The position numbers were made by a program, and so were the translations under genes. Shown here piece by piece: positions 36,044-45,707 of a stretch of DNA of 64,000 bases (position 1 is the stretch's first letter; each line of letters begins with the position of its first letter). The notes below the pieces were generated by a model. It did no database searches. It saw only the letters and a list, made by a program, of their open reading frames with translations, and was not told where the DNA came from. Origin of the DNA: Roseivirga misakiensis (GTDB taxonomy: Bacteria; Bacteroidota; Bacteroidia; Cytophagales; Cyclobacteriaceae); the NCBI RefSeq assembly GCF_001747105.1, contig NZ_MDGQ01000005.1:930001-994000 (forward strand). Reading direction: 5' to 3'.

Positions 36044-38419
36044 ATGAATCTAAGAATGTTAAAAGGAATATATCGGTCATTTCAGCGAAGCCCACTCTTA
36101 ACAAGCCTGAATGTTTTAGGCTTAAGTATAGGTTTAGGTAGCTTTTTAGTCATCACGCTTTTTCTCTTTCAAGAGAATAGCTATGAAAAGAATGTCCAAG
36201 ATTATGAACGAATCTATAGGGTAGAGGAGACGTTTATGAATATGGGGAGAGTTGCCTCAACATCTCCCAATTTACCACATAGTCTTGCTGACTTTGCACA
36301 AATAGAGTTGCAAACAAGGGTCGGTCGGCTGGGTGCCGAAACAAAAGTGATTATTGGAGAACAGACTTTTGCCGTCAAAAAGGCAATGCTTGCCGATAGT
36401 GCCTTTTTTAAATTATTTGGTCATCAGTTTATCGCTAAGTCGAGTGAGACTGTATTAGCGCAACCTCGAGAGATGGTGCTTTCAGAGAAGACTGCTATGA
36501 AATTCTTTGGCAGAACTGATGTTTTGGGTGAAGTCGTAAGGTTTTTAGACTTTCCGCCTCATAAGGTTGTAGGCGTAATCAAAGATGACAAACTCAAATC
36601 TCATCTTGATTTCGATCTAGTAATATCTTCTCGAAAAACTGTATATGAACCGAATAGGTGGTGGGGGCTATCGGGTTATTCTTATGTGAAACTGACCCAG
36701 GGCACTTCACCTGAAGCCCTTACGGATGAGTTGGACAGACTAGTGGAAAAAGAAGTTTTTCCTGTGTTAAATGCGGGGTATCAAATGCCTTTTGAGGAAT
36801 GGATCGAAAGTATCAATAAAATGGAGTTCCATGTTAAGCCGATACGTGATATTTACCTGAACTCTAACCTCGATTTTGAAATCAGTCAGAACGGAGATCG
36901 TCAAACTCGCATTACGCTCACTATCATTGCCGTTTTCATTCTACTAGTTGCATCTATCAATTTTATGAACCTCACCACTGCTAATTCCTCTAAGCGGACT
37001 AAAGAGATTGGGGTTCGTAAGGTATTGGGTGCTACCAAACAGGCATTGGTTAAATACTTCCTGATCGAAGCTGTGATTATCACCTTCATAGCTACTCTAC
37101 TTGGTGCTGGCATGTCAGAATTGTTTATCGGGCTAATCAACCAGTCGCTTGGAGAAGTAATCGGTGTTTCTTTGGTCAACTACCCGGTATTGTTGATCTA
37201 TCTAGCCCTGTTTGTCTTAGTCCTCGGAATTATGTCTGGTATTTATCCTGCGTTTTTCCTGGCCTCTGCTAAAATGATCCCGCTACTCAAGGGAATGAAA
37301 ATTAATCGTGTGCTTAATTTAAATGGAGCTAAGCTATTGCGAAACGGTTTGGTTGTAACGCAATTCGCCATTTCATCCACCTTGATCATTGCCAGTGTTC
37401 TGATCTATAATCAATTAAGACATCTACAAAATGTGAATCTAGGATTTGCACAAGATCAAGTAGTCATAATCAAACAGACTTACCCGTTAAAAGACGCCAA
37501 AAGTGCCTTACGAAATGAGCTATTAAGGCTACCAAGCGTTGTAGACGCGAGCTTTACCCATAAGTTACCAGGCGATGGTACTGATGCTACTACATCCGTA
37601 AATTTAGATGAAGACAGGGCGCTTACGCTGACGCATTTCTATACGGATGAATATTTAGATGACGCCCTTGGACTAAATGTAACAGATGGTACTTGGTTCG
37701 ATCCAGAGAAGAACCAATATGATTCCTTGATCGTGATCAATAACGCGGCTGCTCAGGCCTTAGGATATGAGGATCCCATTGGTCAAATATTTGGAGATTA
37801 TTGGACAATTATTGGTGTGGTCGATGACTTCTACTTTGATGGCCTCAGAGATGAAATTGGGCCAGCCATGTTTATTTATTCACAGGCAAACCAAACTAAT
37901 TTGGCGGTGAGATTTAGACCAGACGCCTTCTCAATCGGTGATGTAGAAGAAGTATGGACAGAGTTCACCAAGATTCCTTTTGAGTATTACTATTTAGATC
38001 AGAATTTTGAAAGGCAACTGGTCAAAGAGGGCCAAAATGCGAATGCAGTACTAATATTTACGGCTTTGGCAATTTTAATCTCTTGTCTTGGTTTGTTTGG
38101 CTTGGCCGCTTTTACAGCAGATCAGCGATTGCATGAGTTTGGGATTCGTAAAGTACTTGGGGCCAATGTTCAGGACATCATTAAGGTATTTAGTTTCGAT
38201 TTTGTGAAACTGATCATTCTAGCCTTTTTTATATCCATTCCGCTGGCGTTTTATGGAGTAGACCTTTGGTTAAATGGGTTTGCGAATAGAATTTCTATCA
38301 GCATCTCGCCATTTATACTTTCTGGGGTGCTTTCCATTGGCATCGCCATGATCACTATACTGTTTCAGTGTATTAAAACTGGAAGAATCAACCCTACAGA
38401 TACCCTTAGAAACGAGTAA
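36044..38419 (+). CDS. FtsX/MacB-like ABC permease, second gene of operon B
   Basis: The 791-residue permease starts 35 bases after the previous gene; the alternative ATG four codons on (36056, MLKGIYRSF) resembles the starts of the next two genes and may be the true one. The FtsX motifs read KEIGVRKVLGA near 320 and HEFGIRKVLGA near 696, and the protein ends NPTDTLRNE. With the next two genes it shares SLNVLGL in the first helix, YQEN/FQEN-SYE after it, and (H/K)EFG in the second motif, forming a subtype present only in operon B. Confidence 0.9.
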   Translation: MNLRMLKGIYRSFQRSPLLTSLNVLGLSIGLGSFLVITLFLFQENSYEKNVQDYERIYRVEETFMNMGRVASTSPNLPHSLADFAQIELQTRVGRLGAETKVIIGEQTFAVKKAMLADSAFFKLFGHQFIAKSSETVLAQPREMVLSEKTAMKFFGRTDVLGEVVRFLDFPPHKVVGVIKDDKLKSHLDFDLVISSRKTVYEPNRWWGLSGYSYVKLTQGTSPEALTDELDRLVEKEVFPVLNAGYQMPFEEWIESINKMEFHVKPIRDIYLNSNLDFEISQNGDRQTRITLTIIAVFILLVASINFMNLTTANSSKRTKEIGVRKVLGATKQALVKYFLIEAVIITFIATLLGAGMSELFIGLINQSLGEVIGVSLVNYPVLLIYLALFVLVLGIMSGIYPAFFLASAKMIPLLKGMKINRVLNLNGAKLLRNGLVVTQFAISSTLIIASVLIYNQLRHLQNVNLGFAQDQVVIIKQTYPLKDAKSALRNELLRLPSVVDASFTHKLPGDGTDATTSVNLDEDRALTLTHFYTDEYLDDALGLNVTDGTWFDPEKNQYDSLIVINNAAAQALGYEDPIGQIFGDYWTIIGVVDDFYFDGLRDEIGPAMFIYSQANQTNLAVRFRPDAFSIGDVEEVWTEFTKIPFEYYYLDQNFERQLVKEGQNANAVLIFTALAILISCLGLFGLAAFTADQRLHEFGIRKVLGANVQDIIKVFSFDFVKLIILAFFISIPLAFYGVDLWLNGFANRISISISPFILSGVLSIGIAMITILFQCIKTGRINPTDTLRNE

Positions 38420-38420
38420 T

Positions 38421-40877
38421 ATGCTTAGACAAACGGTCAAATTTGCCATTAGAAACTTTAAGAAATCTAAGCTAATTCATAGTCTTAATGTTCTAGGTCT
38501 GACACTGGGATTGAGTGTGTTCTTTTTGGCCTCGCTTTACATTTACCAAGAAAATAGTTACGAGCGCGATTTTTCCGATCGCAATAGAATTTATCAAATC
38601 AGTAGTGTAATACCCGGCATCGGTGATTTTGCCTATTCAACACCAAATTTGGCTAGTATTAGTAACGAAATACCTGATTTAGAGGGTTTAACGGTATTTA
38701 CTCCGCCTACTAAGTTTACTTGGAATACAGAAACAGACGAGTCTTTTGAACTCACATCCATAAGTGCGGATGAAAACTTTTTGAGCATTTTCGATTTCTC
38801 AGTTCGCTTGGGGAATAAAGAACAGCCGATCTCTGCCCCAAACCATGCCGCTATTTTTGAATCTGCAGCACTGAGAGTATTTGGGACCACAGATGTAATT
38901 GGTAGACGGTTAGATAGTCAGAAGGAGTCAGTTCAGATCGTATCACTTTTGGCAGATCCACAATATAAAACGCAGCTGAAAAGTGACTTAATTAAGTTCG
39001 AGAACCCACTCAATGACTATCAGGAAGCCAACTGGAACGGTAACTATAAATTCGTATTCGCCAAAACGAAGGCTAGTGTTGGTTTAGCTCAATTAAATGA
39101 AACATTAGAAAGAATAAGCTTTGATCGTATTAAACCGATTGTTTTAGAGTCGGCACCGTCTGATTTTTCTCTTGCGGATTGGAAGAATTCTCCACGCTAT
39201 AAAGGGTTTAAAGCCGAGGGGATAGACGATTTAAGGAAGTCGTCTAATACTCAAATGTCGATAATGCCTAAAACCAATGCCAAGCAATCAAATGCAATGA
39301 TTATTGTTGGGTTGGCTGCCCTGCTCATATCAGTTATCAATTTTGTGAATCTATCTACAGCAAAGGCCTCCGTAAGGCATAAAGAAGTAGGCGTGAAAAG
39401 GATTTTAGGGTCAAGAAAATGGTTGTTGATTTTACAATTCTTATTCGAATCCTTTATGCTGATCGGATTATCGGCAGTTTTGGCTCTGGCAGCTGTGGAA
39501 TTCTATTTAAATGTAGATGGATCATTTTCTTTTAATCTGGTCGATTATTCTGTCCTTCAATCTTCAGAATGGATAATTAGTGTAGTCATCTTCATTTTAC
39601 TTTTATCGCTAATAGGAGGGGTATATCCTGCTTTGTACCTGTCAAGTGGTTCTTTGATTAACCTGACTAAGAAGCAAAGTCATAGCAGTGGTTTCTCAAT
39701 GGCCAATGCGCAAGGTTTTAGAAAAGGAGCAACAGTAGTTCAGTTTGTATGTTCAATAGGCCTGATTTTTTCGATCGTCGTTATTTTTAGTCAGGTCAAC
39801 TTTTTGAAGAATAGAGACCTTGGCTATTCTGACGAAGGAATAGTGTCTATCAGGAATTTAAGCCTGTTTCAGAATTTACGAGATAACACATCTACACTCA
39901 ACACATTTATCAATGAGGTAGAAAGAGTACCTAGTGTCAAATCAATTGGGTTTTCTTCAAGAACACCGATAGATGGGGTTCAGTATTTTCCAGTGCCCAT
40001 GAAGAACGCCGAAGGAGAAGAAATCAAAGTCACTTATATGACTGCCGATCATAATTTCTTTGATCTTATGCGATTAGAGTTTTTGTTAGGTAAGCCATAT
40101 GAATCCAAAAGCAATACGCAAGAAAATGTGAATGCTAAAGGTGTTTATATACCAGCAGTCATTAATGAAATGACAGTGAAAACGTTGGGTTTGGATAACC
40201 CGATCGGTGAAATAATAGATGAACCAGTACGAGGTATTAAATATGAAGTGGTTGGAGTAGTTAAAGATTTCTTCTTTGAAAGCCTAAGAGAGGCGATTGA
40301 TCCGATCATTATTAGCCGAACTGGCCCGAATGTACAGGGTGAATTACTTATTAAAACCGATGACATTAATGAAACAATTGCAGCAATAGAACCACTTTTT
40401 CAAAAGCATATATGGACTGCTTATGCCGGAAGCCCCATGGTCTGGAATGATTTAGCATGGCGATACGAATCACTTCTATCTGAAGAAACCAGTGCCTATA
40501 AGTTGCTGGTCGCATTTAGCGTAATTGCGGTGATTATATCTTGCATCGGATTGCTTGGATTATCTCTTTTTATGATAGACCAAAGAATCCATGAGTTTGG
40601 GGTTAGAAAAGTATTAGGAGCATCAGTTGGCAATATTATGGCACTCTTTAGTTATGATGTTTTTAAATTGATACTGTTGTCAATTTTTGTTGCCTTACCT
40701 CTAGGTAGTCTAATAATGCGAGAATGGTTGAATGATTTTGATGCTAGAATTAACCTTTCATTCTTCACTTTTGGAACCACAACATTACTTACCCTACTAA
40801 TTGTATTTATTACTATTTCTTTCCAATCATGGAAAGCTGGTAGACTAAACCCAGTTGAAACCCTAAGAAACGAATAA
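38421..40877 (+). CDS. FtsX/MacB-like ABC permease, third gene of operon B
   Basis: The ATG follows the previous stop after one base. At 818 residues it is the longest of the eight. It starts MLRQTVKFAIRNFKKSK, almost the same as the next gene (MLRQTIKFSFRSFRKTK). The first FtsX motif is altered to KEVGVKRILGS near 321, again as in the next gene, while the second keeps HEFGVRKVLGA near 724. It ends NPVETLRNE. Strong similarity to its right-hand neighbour indicates a recent tandem duplication within the array. Confidence 0.92.
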   Translation: MLRQTVKFAIRNFKKSKLIHSLNVLGLTLGLSVFFLASLYIYQENSYERDFSDRNRIYQISSVIPGIGDFAYSTPNLASISNEIPDLEGLTVFTPPTKFTWNTETDESFELTSISADENFLSIFDFSVRLGNKEQPISAPNHAAIFESAALRVFGTTDVIGRRLDSQKESVQIVSLLADPQYKTQLKSDLIKFENPLNDYQEANWNGNYKFVFAKTKASVGLAQLNETLERISFDRIKPIVLESAPSDFSLADWKNSPRYKGFKAEGIDDLRKSSNTQMSIMPKTNAKQSNAMIIVGLAALLISVINFVNLSTAKASVRHKEVGVKRILGSRKWLLILQFLFESFMLIGLSAVLALAAVEFYLNVDGSFSFNLVDYSVLQSSEWIISVVIFILLLSLIGGVYPALYLSSGSLINLTKKQSHSSGFSMANAQGFRKGATVVQFVCSIGLIFSIVVIFSQVNFLKNRDLGYSDEGIVSIRNLSLFQNLRDNTSTLNTFINEVERVPSVKSIGFSSRTPIDGVQYFPVPMKNAEGEEIKVTYMTADHNFFDLMRLEFLLGKPYESKSNTQENVNAKGVYIPAVINEMTVKTLGLDNPIGEIIDEPVRGIKYEVVGVVKDFFFESLREAIDPIIISRTGPNVQGELLIKTDDINETIAAIEPLFQKHIWTAYAGSPMVWNDLAWRYESLLSEETSAYKLLVAFSVIAVIISCIGLLGLSLFMIDQRIHEFGVRKVLGASVGNIMALFSYDVFKLILLSIFVALPLGSLIMREWLNDFDARINLSFFTFGTTTLLTLLIVFITISFQSWKAGRLNPVETLRNE

Positions 40878-40878
40878 A

Positions 40879-43302
40879 ATGCTCAGACAAACGATCAAAT
40901 TTTCATTCCGAAGCTTTCGAAAGACCAAATGGTTACATGGACTTAATGTGCTAGGCCTTACGTTGGGGCTAAGTGTTTTTTTGTTGAGTGCTTTGTATGT
41001 CTATCAAGAGGGTACTTATGAGATGGATTTCACAAATCGGGATAGGGTTTATGAAGTTGCTAAGTACTGGGGACAGGACAGCAAATTTGCCAAACTACCG
41101 TCGAACTTGGTTCATGTTTTAGAGGATCAGCCTGAGATTGAAGCGATGACTTCGTTTCGAAAAATACCAAACACAGATATTTATGTGGATAAGGATGTTT
41201 ATGAAAATCAGCGGGTTATATGGGCGGACTCTACCTTTTTTGATGTATTTGATTTTGAGCTTCTAGTTGGCAATCCCGAAACAGTACTCAATAATCCAGA
41301 TGTGGTTGTAATTGACGAGAAAACGGCCAAGCGAATTTACGGTACCCTAGATGTTTTGGGTAAAGAATTTCGATATGTTCAGTTTCAGGATAAGTTCAAA
41401 ACAGTCACAATCGGTGGAGTTAGTAGAACTCCGCACTATAAAACTCAATTAGCTTTTGATTTTCTAATAGCGAAAAAGAGAAGCCCGTTTAGGGCTGACG
41501 GTTGGTTTTCTGCAGGTGATATGAGCTATGTTGTACTAAAAGAAAATGTGAGTTTAGATCAGCTAAATGATCGTCTTTTATCCATCTCAGAAGAATACGT
41601 GTTTCCTGGGAGACAAGATACCGATGTTTTGACTTTTGGAGAATGGAAAGAAAGGGGTAGTTACCATGGTTTTTTCGCACAACCTTTAAACTCGCTTCGG
41701 GATAGCGAAGGTTTAATAGGAGAAATAATGCCGAAAGCTGACGTAAAAAGAACTAGAACAACGCTTTTTATTGGTATTGCAGCGCTACTGATTGCCATCA
41801 TAAATTTTGTGAATTTGTCCACCGCACGCGCTTCACAACGAATGAAGGAAGTCGGCCTAAAAAGGATACTTGGGTCTACCCGAAAACAGTTAACGGGGCA
41901 GTTTCTATTAGAGTCATTTGTCGTTATTCTCATTTCCGTCACACTTTCACTTGGTGTAGTGGAGGCCTTTATTAAATGGCAGCCACTTTCTTTTGGTGGG
42001 TTTGTAGAGTATTCGGTTTTACACTCACCAGAATGGGTGCTAGGTCTGGTGGCCTTCGTTGTTCTACTGACGCTTTTTTCAGGTATTTACCCAGCGCTCT
42101 ATTTGTCTAGTGGAAAAGTTATTGCCCTATTGAACAATGGAAAAGGCCAGTCTGGCTTTGGTATTTATAACGCAGAGTTATTGAGAAAGGGAGCCACAGT
42201 ACTACAGTTTACTTTTTCCATTGGTTTGATTGCAGCAGTTCTAACCATGTTTGCCCAAATAAGTCACCTCAGAGATATCGACCTGGGGTATGACCAAGAT
42301 CAGGTTATTGTGATTAATAACCCTCAGAAATTAAAGGATAAAGAGGTATTTAAGTCAGAGTTAGCAAGAGTTCCAGGTGTGGCCTCTGCTGCTTATACCT
42401 TTATGACACCGAATAACCCTGAAGGACAGACTGGTAGAGGCGTTTGGGATTTACCAGATGGGACTAAATTTGACGTTGCGTTTCTACAGGTAGATGCCAC
42501 CTATTTTGAAACCTTAGGCATAGAATTCATTGTAGGTGAAAATTTCAACCCTTCGTTAAGTGAGAGCAGAAAAGCACAAAATGAAAATCTAATTATCAAT
42601 CAGGCCGCAGTCAAAGCTTTTGAGCTGGGTGACGATCCGGTGGGTAAGGCCTTAGGAAATGGTATAGTTAGAGGTGTAGTTCAGGATTTCGTTTTTAATG
42701 GTCTCAAAGACGAAGTTGAGCCGCTAATAATCCAACAAAAGATCCCGGTCGGATTCGATCCATGGTGGCACCATCCTTTAACAGTACGGATATCGGGTAG
42801 AAAAATAGATGATGTAATTCCTAGTATCAAGGCCCTTTGGTCTGAAATGTCCAGTTTAGATATGAAATGGTATCCGCTAAGTACCAGTTATGAGTCACTT
42901 GTTCAAGCCGAAGAACGCTCTTTCAATACAATATTAATGTTTTCAGTATTTGCTGTCCTCGTTTCATGTATTGGCTTATTTGGGTTGGCCATCTTCACTA
43001 TTGACGATCGTGTCAAAGAGTTTGGAATCAGGAAAGTGTTGGGAGCAAGTGTTCCTCAAATTATGAGGCATTTTGGCTGGGGTTTTACAAAGCTCATTGC
43101 CGTGGCCTTTGTCATTGCCATACCGCTCTCAATTTATCTGCTGAATGGATGGTTGTCGGACTTTTCGCGCCGAATAGAAATCTCCTATGAGATTCCATTA
43201 TTAACGGCTCTATTGACGTTATTAATCACAGCGGTTACCCTTATAAGCCAATCTTTAAAAGCTGGTCGTTTAAACCCAGTGGATACCTTAAGAAATGAGT
43301 AA
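40879..43302 (+). CDS. FtsX/MacB-like ABC permease, fourth gene of operon B
   Basis: The 807-residue permease again begins one base after the previous stop. Its first motif KEVGLKRILGS (near 323) has the same Lys-Arg swap as the preceding gene, and the second is KEFGIRKVLGA (near 713); the end is NPVDTLRNE. The ectodomains differ from those of its twin more than the membrane parts do, which fits divergence in what is bound outside while the coupling to an ATPase is kept. Confidence 0.92.
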   Translation: MLRQTIKFSFRSFRKTKWLHGLNVLGLTLGLSVFLLSALYVYQEGTYEMDFTNRDRVYEVAKYWGQDSKFAKLPSNLVHVLEDQPEIEAMTSFRKIPNTDIYVDKDVYENQRVIWADSTFFDVFDFELLVGNPETVLNNPDVVVIDEKTAKRIYGTLDVLGKEFRYVQFQDKFKTVTIGGVSRTPHYKTQLAFDFLIAKKRSPFRADGWFSAGDMSYVVLKENVSLDQLNDRLLSISEEYVFPGRQDTDVLTFGEWKERGSYHGFFAQPLNSLRDSEGLIGEIMPKADVKRTRTTLFIGIAALLIAIINFVNLSTARASQRMKEVGLKRILGSTRKQLTGQFLLESFVVILISVTLSLGVVEAFIKWQPLSFGGFVEYSVLHSPEWVLGLVAFVVLLTLFSGIYPALYLSSGKVIALLNNGKGQSGFGIYNAELLRKGATVLQFTFSIGLIAAVLTMFAQISHLRDIDLGYDQDQVIVINNPQKLKDKEVFKSELARVPGVASAAYTFMTPNNPEGQTGRGVWDLPDGTKFDVAFLQVDATYFETLGIEFIVGENFNPSLSESRKAQNENLIINQAAVKAFELGDDPVGKALGNGIVRGVVQDFVFNGLKDEVEPLIIQQKIPVGFDPWWHHPLTVRISGRKIDDVIPSIKALWSEMSSLDMKWYPLSTSYESLVQAEERSFNTILMFSVFAVLVSCIGLFGLAIFTIDDRVKEFGIRKVLGASVPQIMRHFGWGFTKLIAVAFVIAIPLSIYLLNGWLSDFSRRIEISYEIPLLTALLTLLITAVTLISQSLKAGRLNPVDTLRNE

Positions 43303-43313
43303 AAGAGAATTCC

Positions 43314-45683
43314 ATGGTTAAGAATCACTTGAATATTGTATTAAGAAAACTGAAAAAGGAGAAGCTTTATTCATTAGTCAACATATTTGGCCTTACCATT
43401 GGATTAACCGCTTTTCTGTTGATTTCTTTGTACGTCAGAGATGAACTGAGTTTTGATAAGTTTCATGACAACGAACAGAGCATATACAGACTAATAAGGA
43501 CGAACGAAAGATCAGGAGCTTCCGGTAAAACGATTTCAGATCTGGTAGATTACTTTGCTTATGATATGCCCGAAATCGAAGGTTTCAACCGGTTGATGAA
43601 CTTGGGGGCTCAGGCGCTTGTGAGTATTGAAGATCGACAGTTTAACACTCCTCAGGTATTTTATGCCCAGGATAATTTCTTTGAATTCTTTTCTTTTGAT
43701 CTCCTAGCTGGTTCCAGCGCATCCGTTTTTGTTGGAGGAAATAAAGCCGTATTGTCTGAGTCCTATAGTAAAAAGCTTTTCGGTGATGAGGATCCAATTG
43801 GTAAGCTTATCAAAATTGAAAAAAAGGAGCAGTACCTTATTACTGGAATAGCAAAAGATAGTCCGGCAAATAGTACGATTCAATTTCAAGTCTTGTTGAA
43901 TAAACCAGGCGCGTTTACAAATGATTTTGAAAACACTGGAGGTGTACAAACTGCAATAACTTATCTAAAAGTTTCTCCAAACCTTGATTTGAATAAGCTG
44001 GTCACTCACATCAATGATGCTAAAGAAAGGCCAACCTATAACATGTTCACAAAAGATACTGAATATAGTCTTCTGCCATTGACGGATCAGAGGCTTTACG
44101 CCTCATACGAATCTGATGCATTTGATAAGAATGACATTCGGTATGTCAAGTTATTTTCTGGAATAGGAATTCTGGTGCTTCTATTAGCCGTAATCAATTA
44201 TATCAATTTAGTGACAGCGCAGTCATTAGAGAGAATGAAAGAAGTGGGATTAAGAAAGGTAATTGGTGCTTCAAGGGGAGATTTAATCGCTTACCAATTG
44301 GTTGAATCAATTGTCATCACGACGCTTTCCTTTCTGTTGGCCTTCGCTATCGCTGAGCGACTATTGCCATTCTATAATGATATACTAGACAAGGATATCC
44401 AAATCGCTTATTTTGGTTTAGAATTCTTTGTATGGGTCGTATTAGCCGGACTAGGTCTAGGTTTGCTTTCAGGTATTTACCCTGCCCTAAATATCTCCAG
44501 AGGTAGACCATTGGCCCTACTACAAAAACAGACGGGTGGATTTATAGGAGCGAAGTGGCTCAAAAAAGGATTAGCACTCGCCCAGTTTACGGCTACAGCA
44601 GTTCTTATCACCATTCTCGCTTTGATGAATAAACAGATGACCTTTTTGAAAGAAAAGGATCTGGGTTTTGAAACGGATTTTACCGTTGAAATAAACCTGG
44701 ATGAAGATTCAACCCATTTATACCAATCTCTTAAAAATCAGATCATGACAATTTCAGGAGTTGAAAACGTCAGCTTAAATGGGTTCGATATGGGGGGCGG
44801 TTGGATTTCTACTATTTATTCAGAACCAAGAGTAGAAGGTAAGTCCCGAGGAAATAGTGTTGCTGAAAAGATTATTAGGGCAGATGGGAATATGATCGGT
44901 ACATTGGATATGGGATTCTACTGGCAAGCGGAGAATTATGACCCAAATAGTTTTGATGACAATCAAGTAATTATCAATTATTCGCTAGCTGATAAATTAG
45001 GCTGGCTCGAAGACCCGATCGGGCACAAATTATATGAGTATAATGATCGGTCGGGAAAGGAATTGGTTGCCATTGTGAATGATTTTCATATCAACTCCTT
45101 AAAAGAAGAAGTAGAACCAATGTTTATTTTACCACTGAGTGACTGGGGGGCAAATAGATTAATAGTAAAACTCAACGGAGTCGAGGGGTATAAAAAGCTT
45201 AGTGAGATCGAAGTATTATATCAATCTTTTTTTGATCGCCCTTTTGAATATGCTTTTCTCGATGATAAGCTTGAGAGTTTTTATAAAAAGGAGGCAGGGC
45301 AGTTTAGAATGTTCCAATTATTCTCACTCATTGCCGTAATTATTTCATTGCTAGGATTGATTGCTTTAACCACTTATATGATTGCTCAAAGACGAAAAGA
45401 GGTGAGTATTCGTAAAGTTTTAGGCGCTTCAGTAAAAGGGCTCTTACTTTTGTTAAATAAAGAATATTCAATTCTTGTATTGATTGCTTTTATAGTAGCC
45501 GCTCCAATAGCCTATTTCTTCATGGAGAATTGGTTGAGTAAGTTTGTGTATAGAATAGCGATTGGGCCGATCCCTTTCGTAGTAGGTTTCCTGAGTTTTA
45601 TAAGTCTGAGTTGGCTTGTTGCGGCATATCAATCATTTAAGACTTCATCCGAAAACCCGGCCAAAGTTTTACGAGAAGAGTAG
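43314..45683 (+). CDS. FtsX/MacB-like ABC permease, last gene of operon B
   Basis: The 789-residue permease starts 11 bases after the previous gene. Motifs are KEVGLRKVIGA near 309 and a degenerate KEVSIRKVLGA near 696 (Ser for the usual Gly); it ends NPAKVLREE. FAIAERLLPFYND in the middle and TTYMIAQRRKE near the end pair it with the last gene of operon A. The gene is convergent with the TPR/DUF1579-like gene 25 bases away, and I see no good terminator between them. Confidence 0.92.
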   Translation: MVKNHLNIVLRKLKKEKLYSLVNIFGLTIGLTAFLLISLYVRDELSFDKFHDNEQSIYRLIRTNERSGASGKTISDLVDYFAYDMPEIEGFNRLMNLGAQALVSIEDRQFNTPQVFYAQDNFFEFFSFDLLAGSSASVFVGGNKAVLSESYSKKLFGDEDPIGKLIKIEKKEQYLITGIAKDSPANSTIQFQVLLNKPGAFTNDFENTGGVQTAITYLKVSPNLDLNKLVTHINDAKERPTYNMFTKDTEYSLLPLTDQRLYASYESDAFDKNDIRYVKLFSGIGILVLLLAVINYINLVTAQSLERMKEVGLRKVIGASRGDLIAYQLVESIVITTLSFLLAFAIAERLLPFYNDILDKDIQIAYFGLEFFVWVVLAGLGLGLLSGIYPALNISRGRPLALLQKQTGGFIGAKWLKKGLALAQFTATAVLITILALMNKQMTFLKEKDLGFETDFTVEINLDEDSTHLYQSLKNQIMTISGVENVSLNGFDMGGGWISTIYSEPRVEGKSRGNSVAEKIIRADGNMIGTLDMGFYWQAENYDPNSFDDNQVIINYSLADKLGWLEDPIGHKLYEYNDRSGKELVAIVNDFHINSLKEEVEPMFILPLSDWGANRLIVKLNGVEGYKKLSEIEVLYQSFFDRPFEYAFLDDKLESFYKKEAGQFRMFQLFSLIAVIISLLGLIALTTYMIAQRRKEVSIRKVLGASVKGLLLLLNKEYSILVLIAFIVAAPIAYFFMENWLSKFVYRIAIGPIPFVVGFLSFISLSWLVAAYQSFKTSSENPAKVLREE

Positions 45684-45707
45684 GAGGGCTGAGCGCTTTC
45701 TTTTATG

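Noticed and set aside
26241-45683. Permease array as a DNA-level repeat or mobile element
   Set aside because: The paralogues are similar in protein but clearly diverged in DNA, and no transposase, terminal repeats or target duplications are visible.
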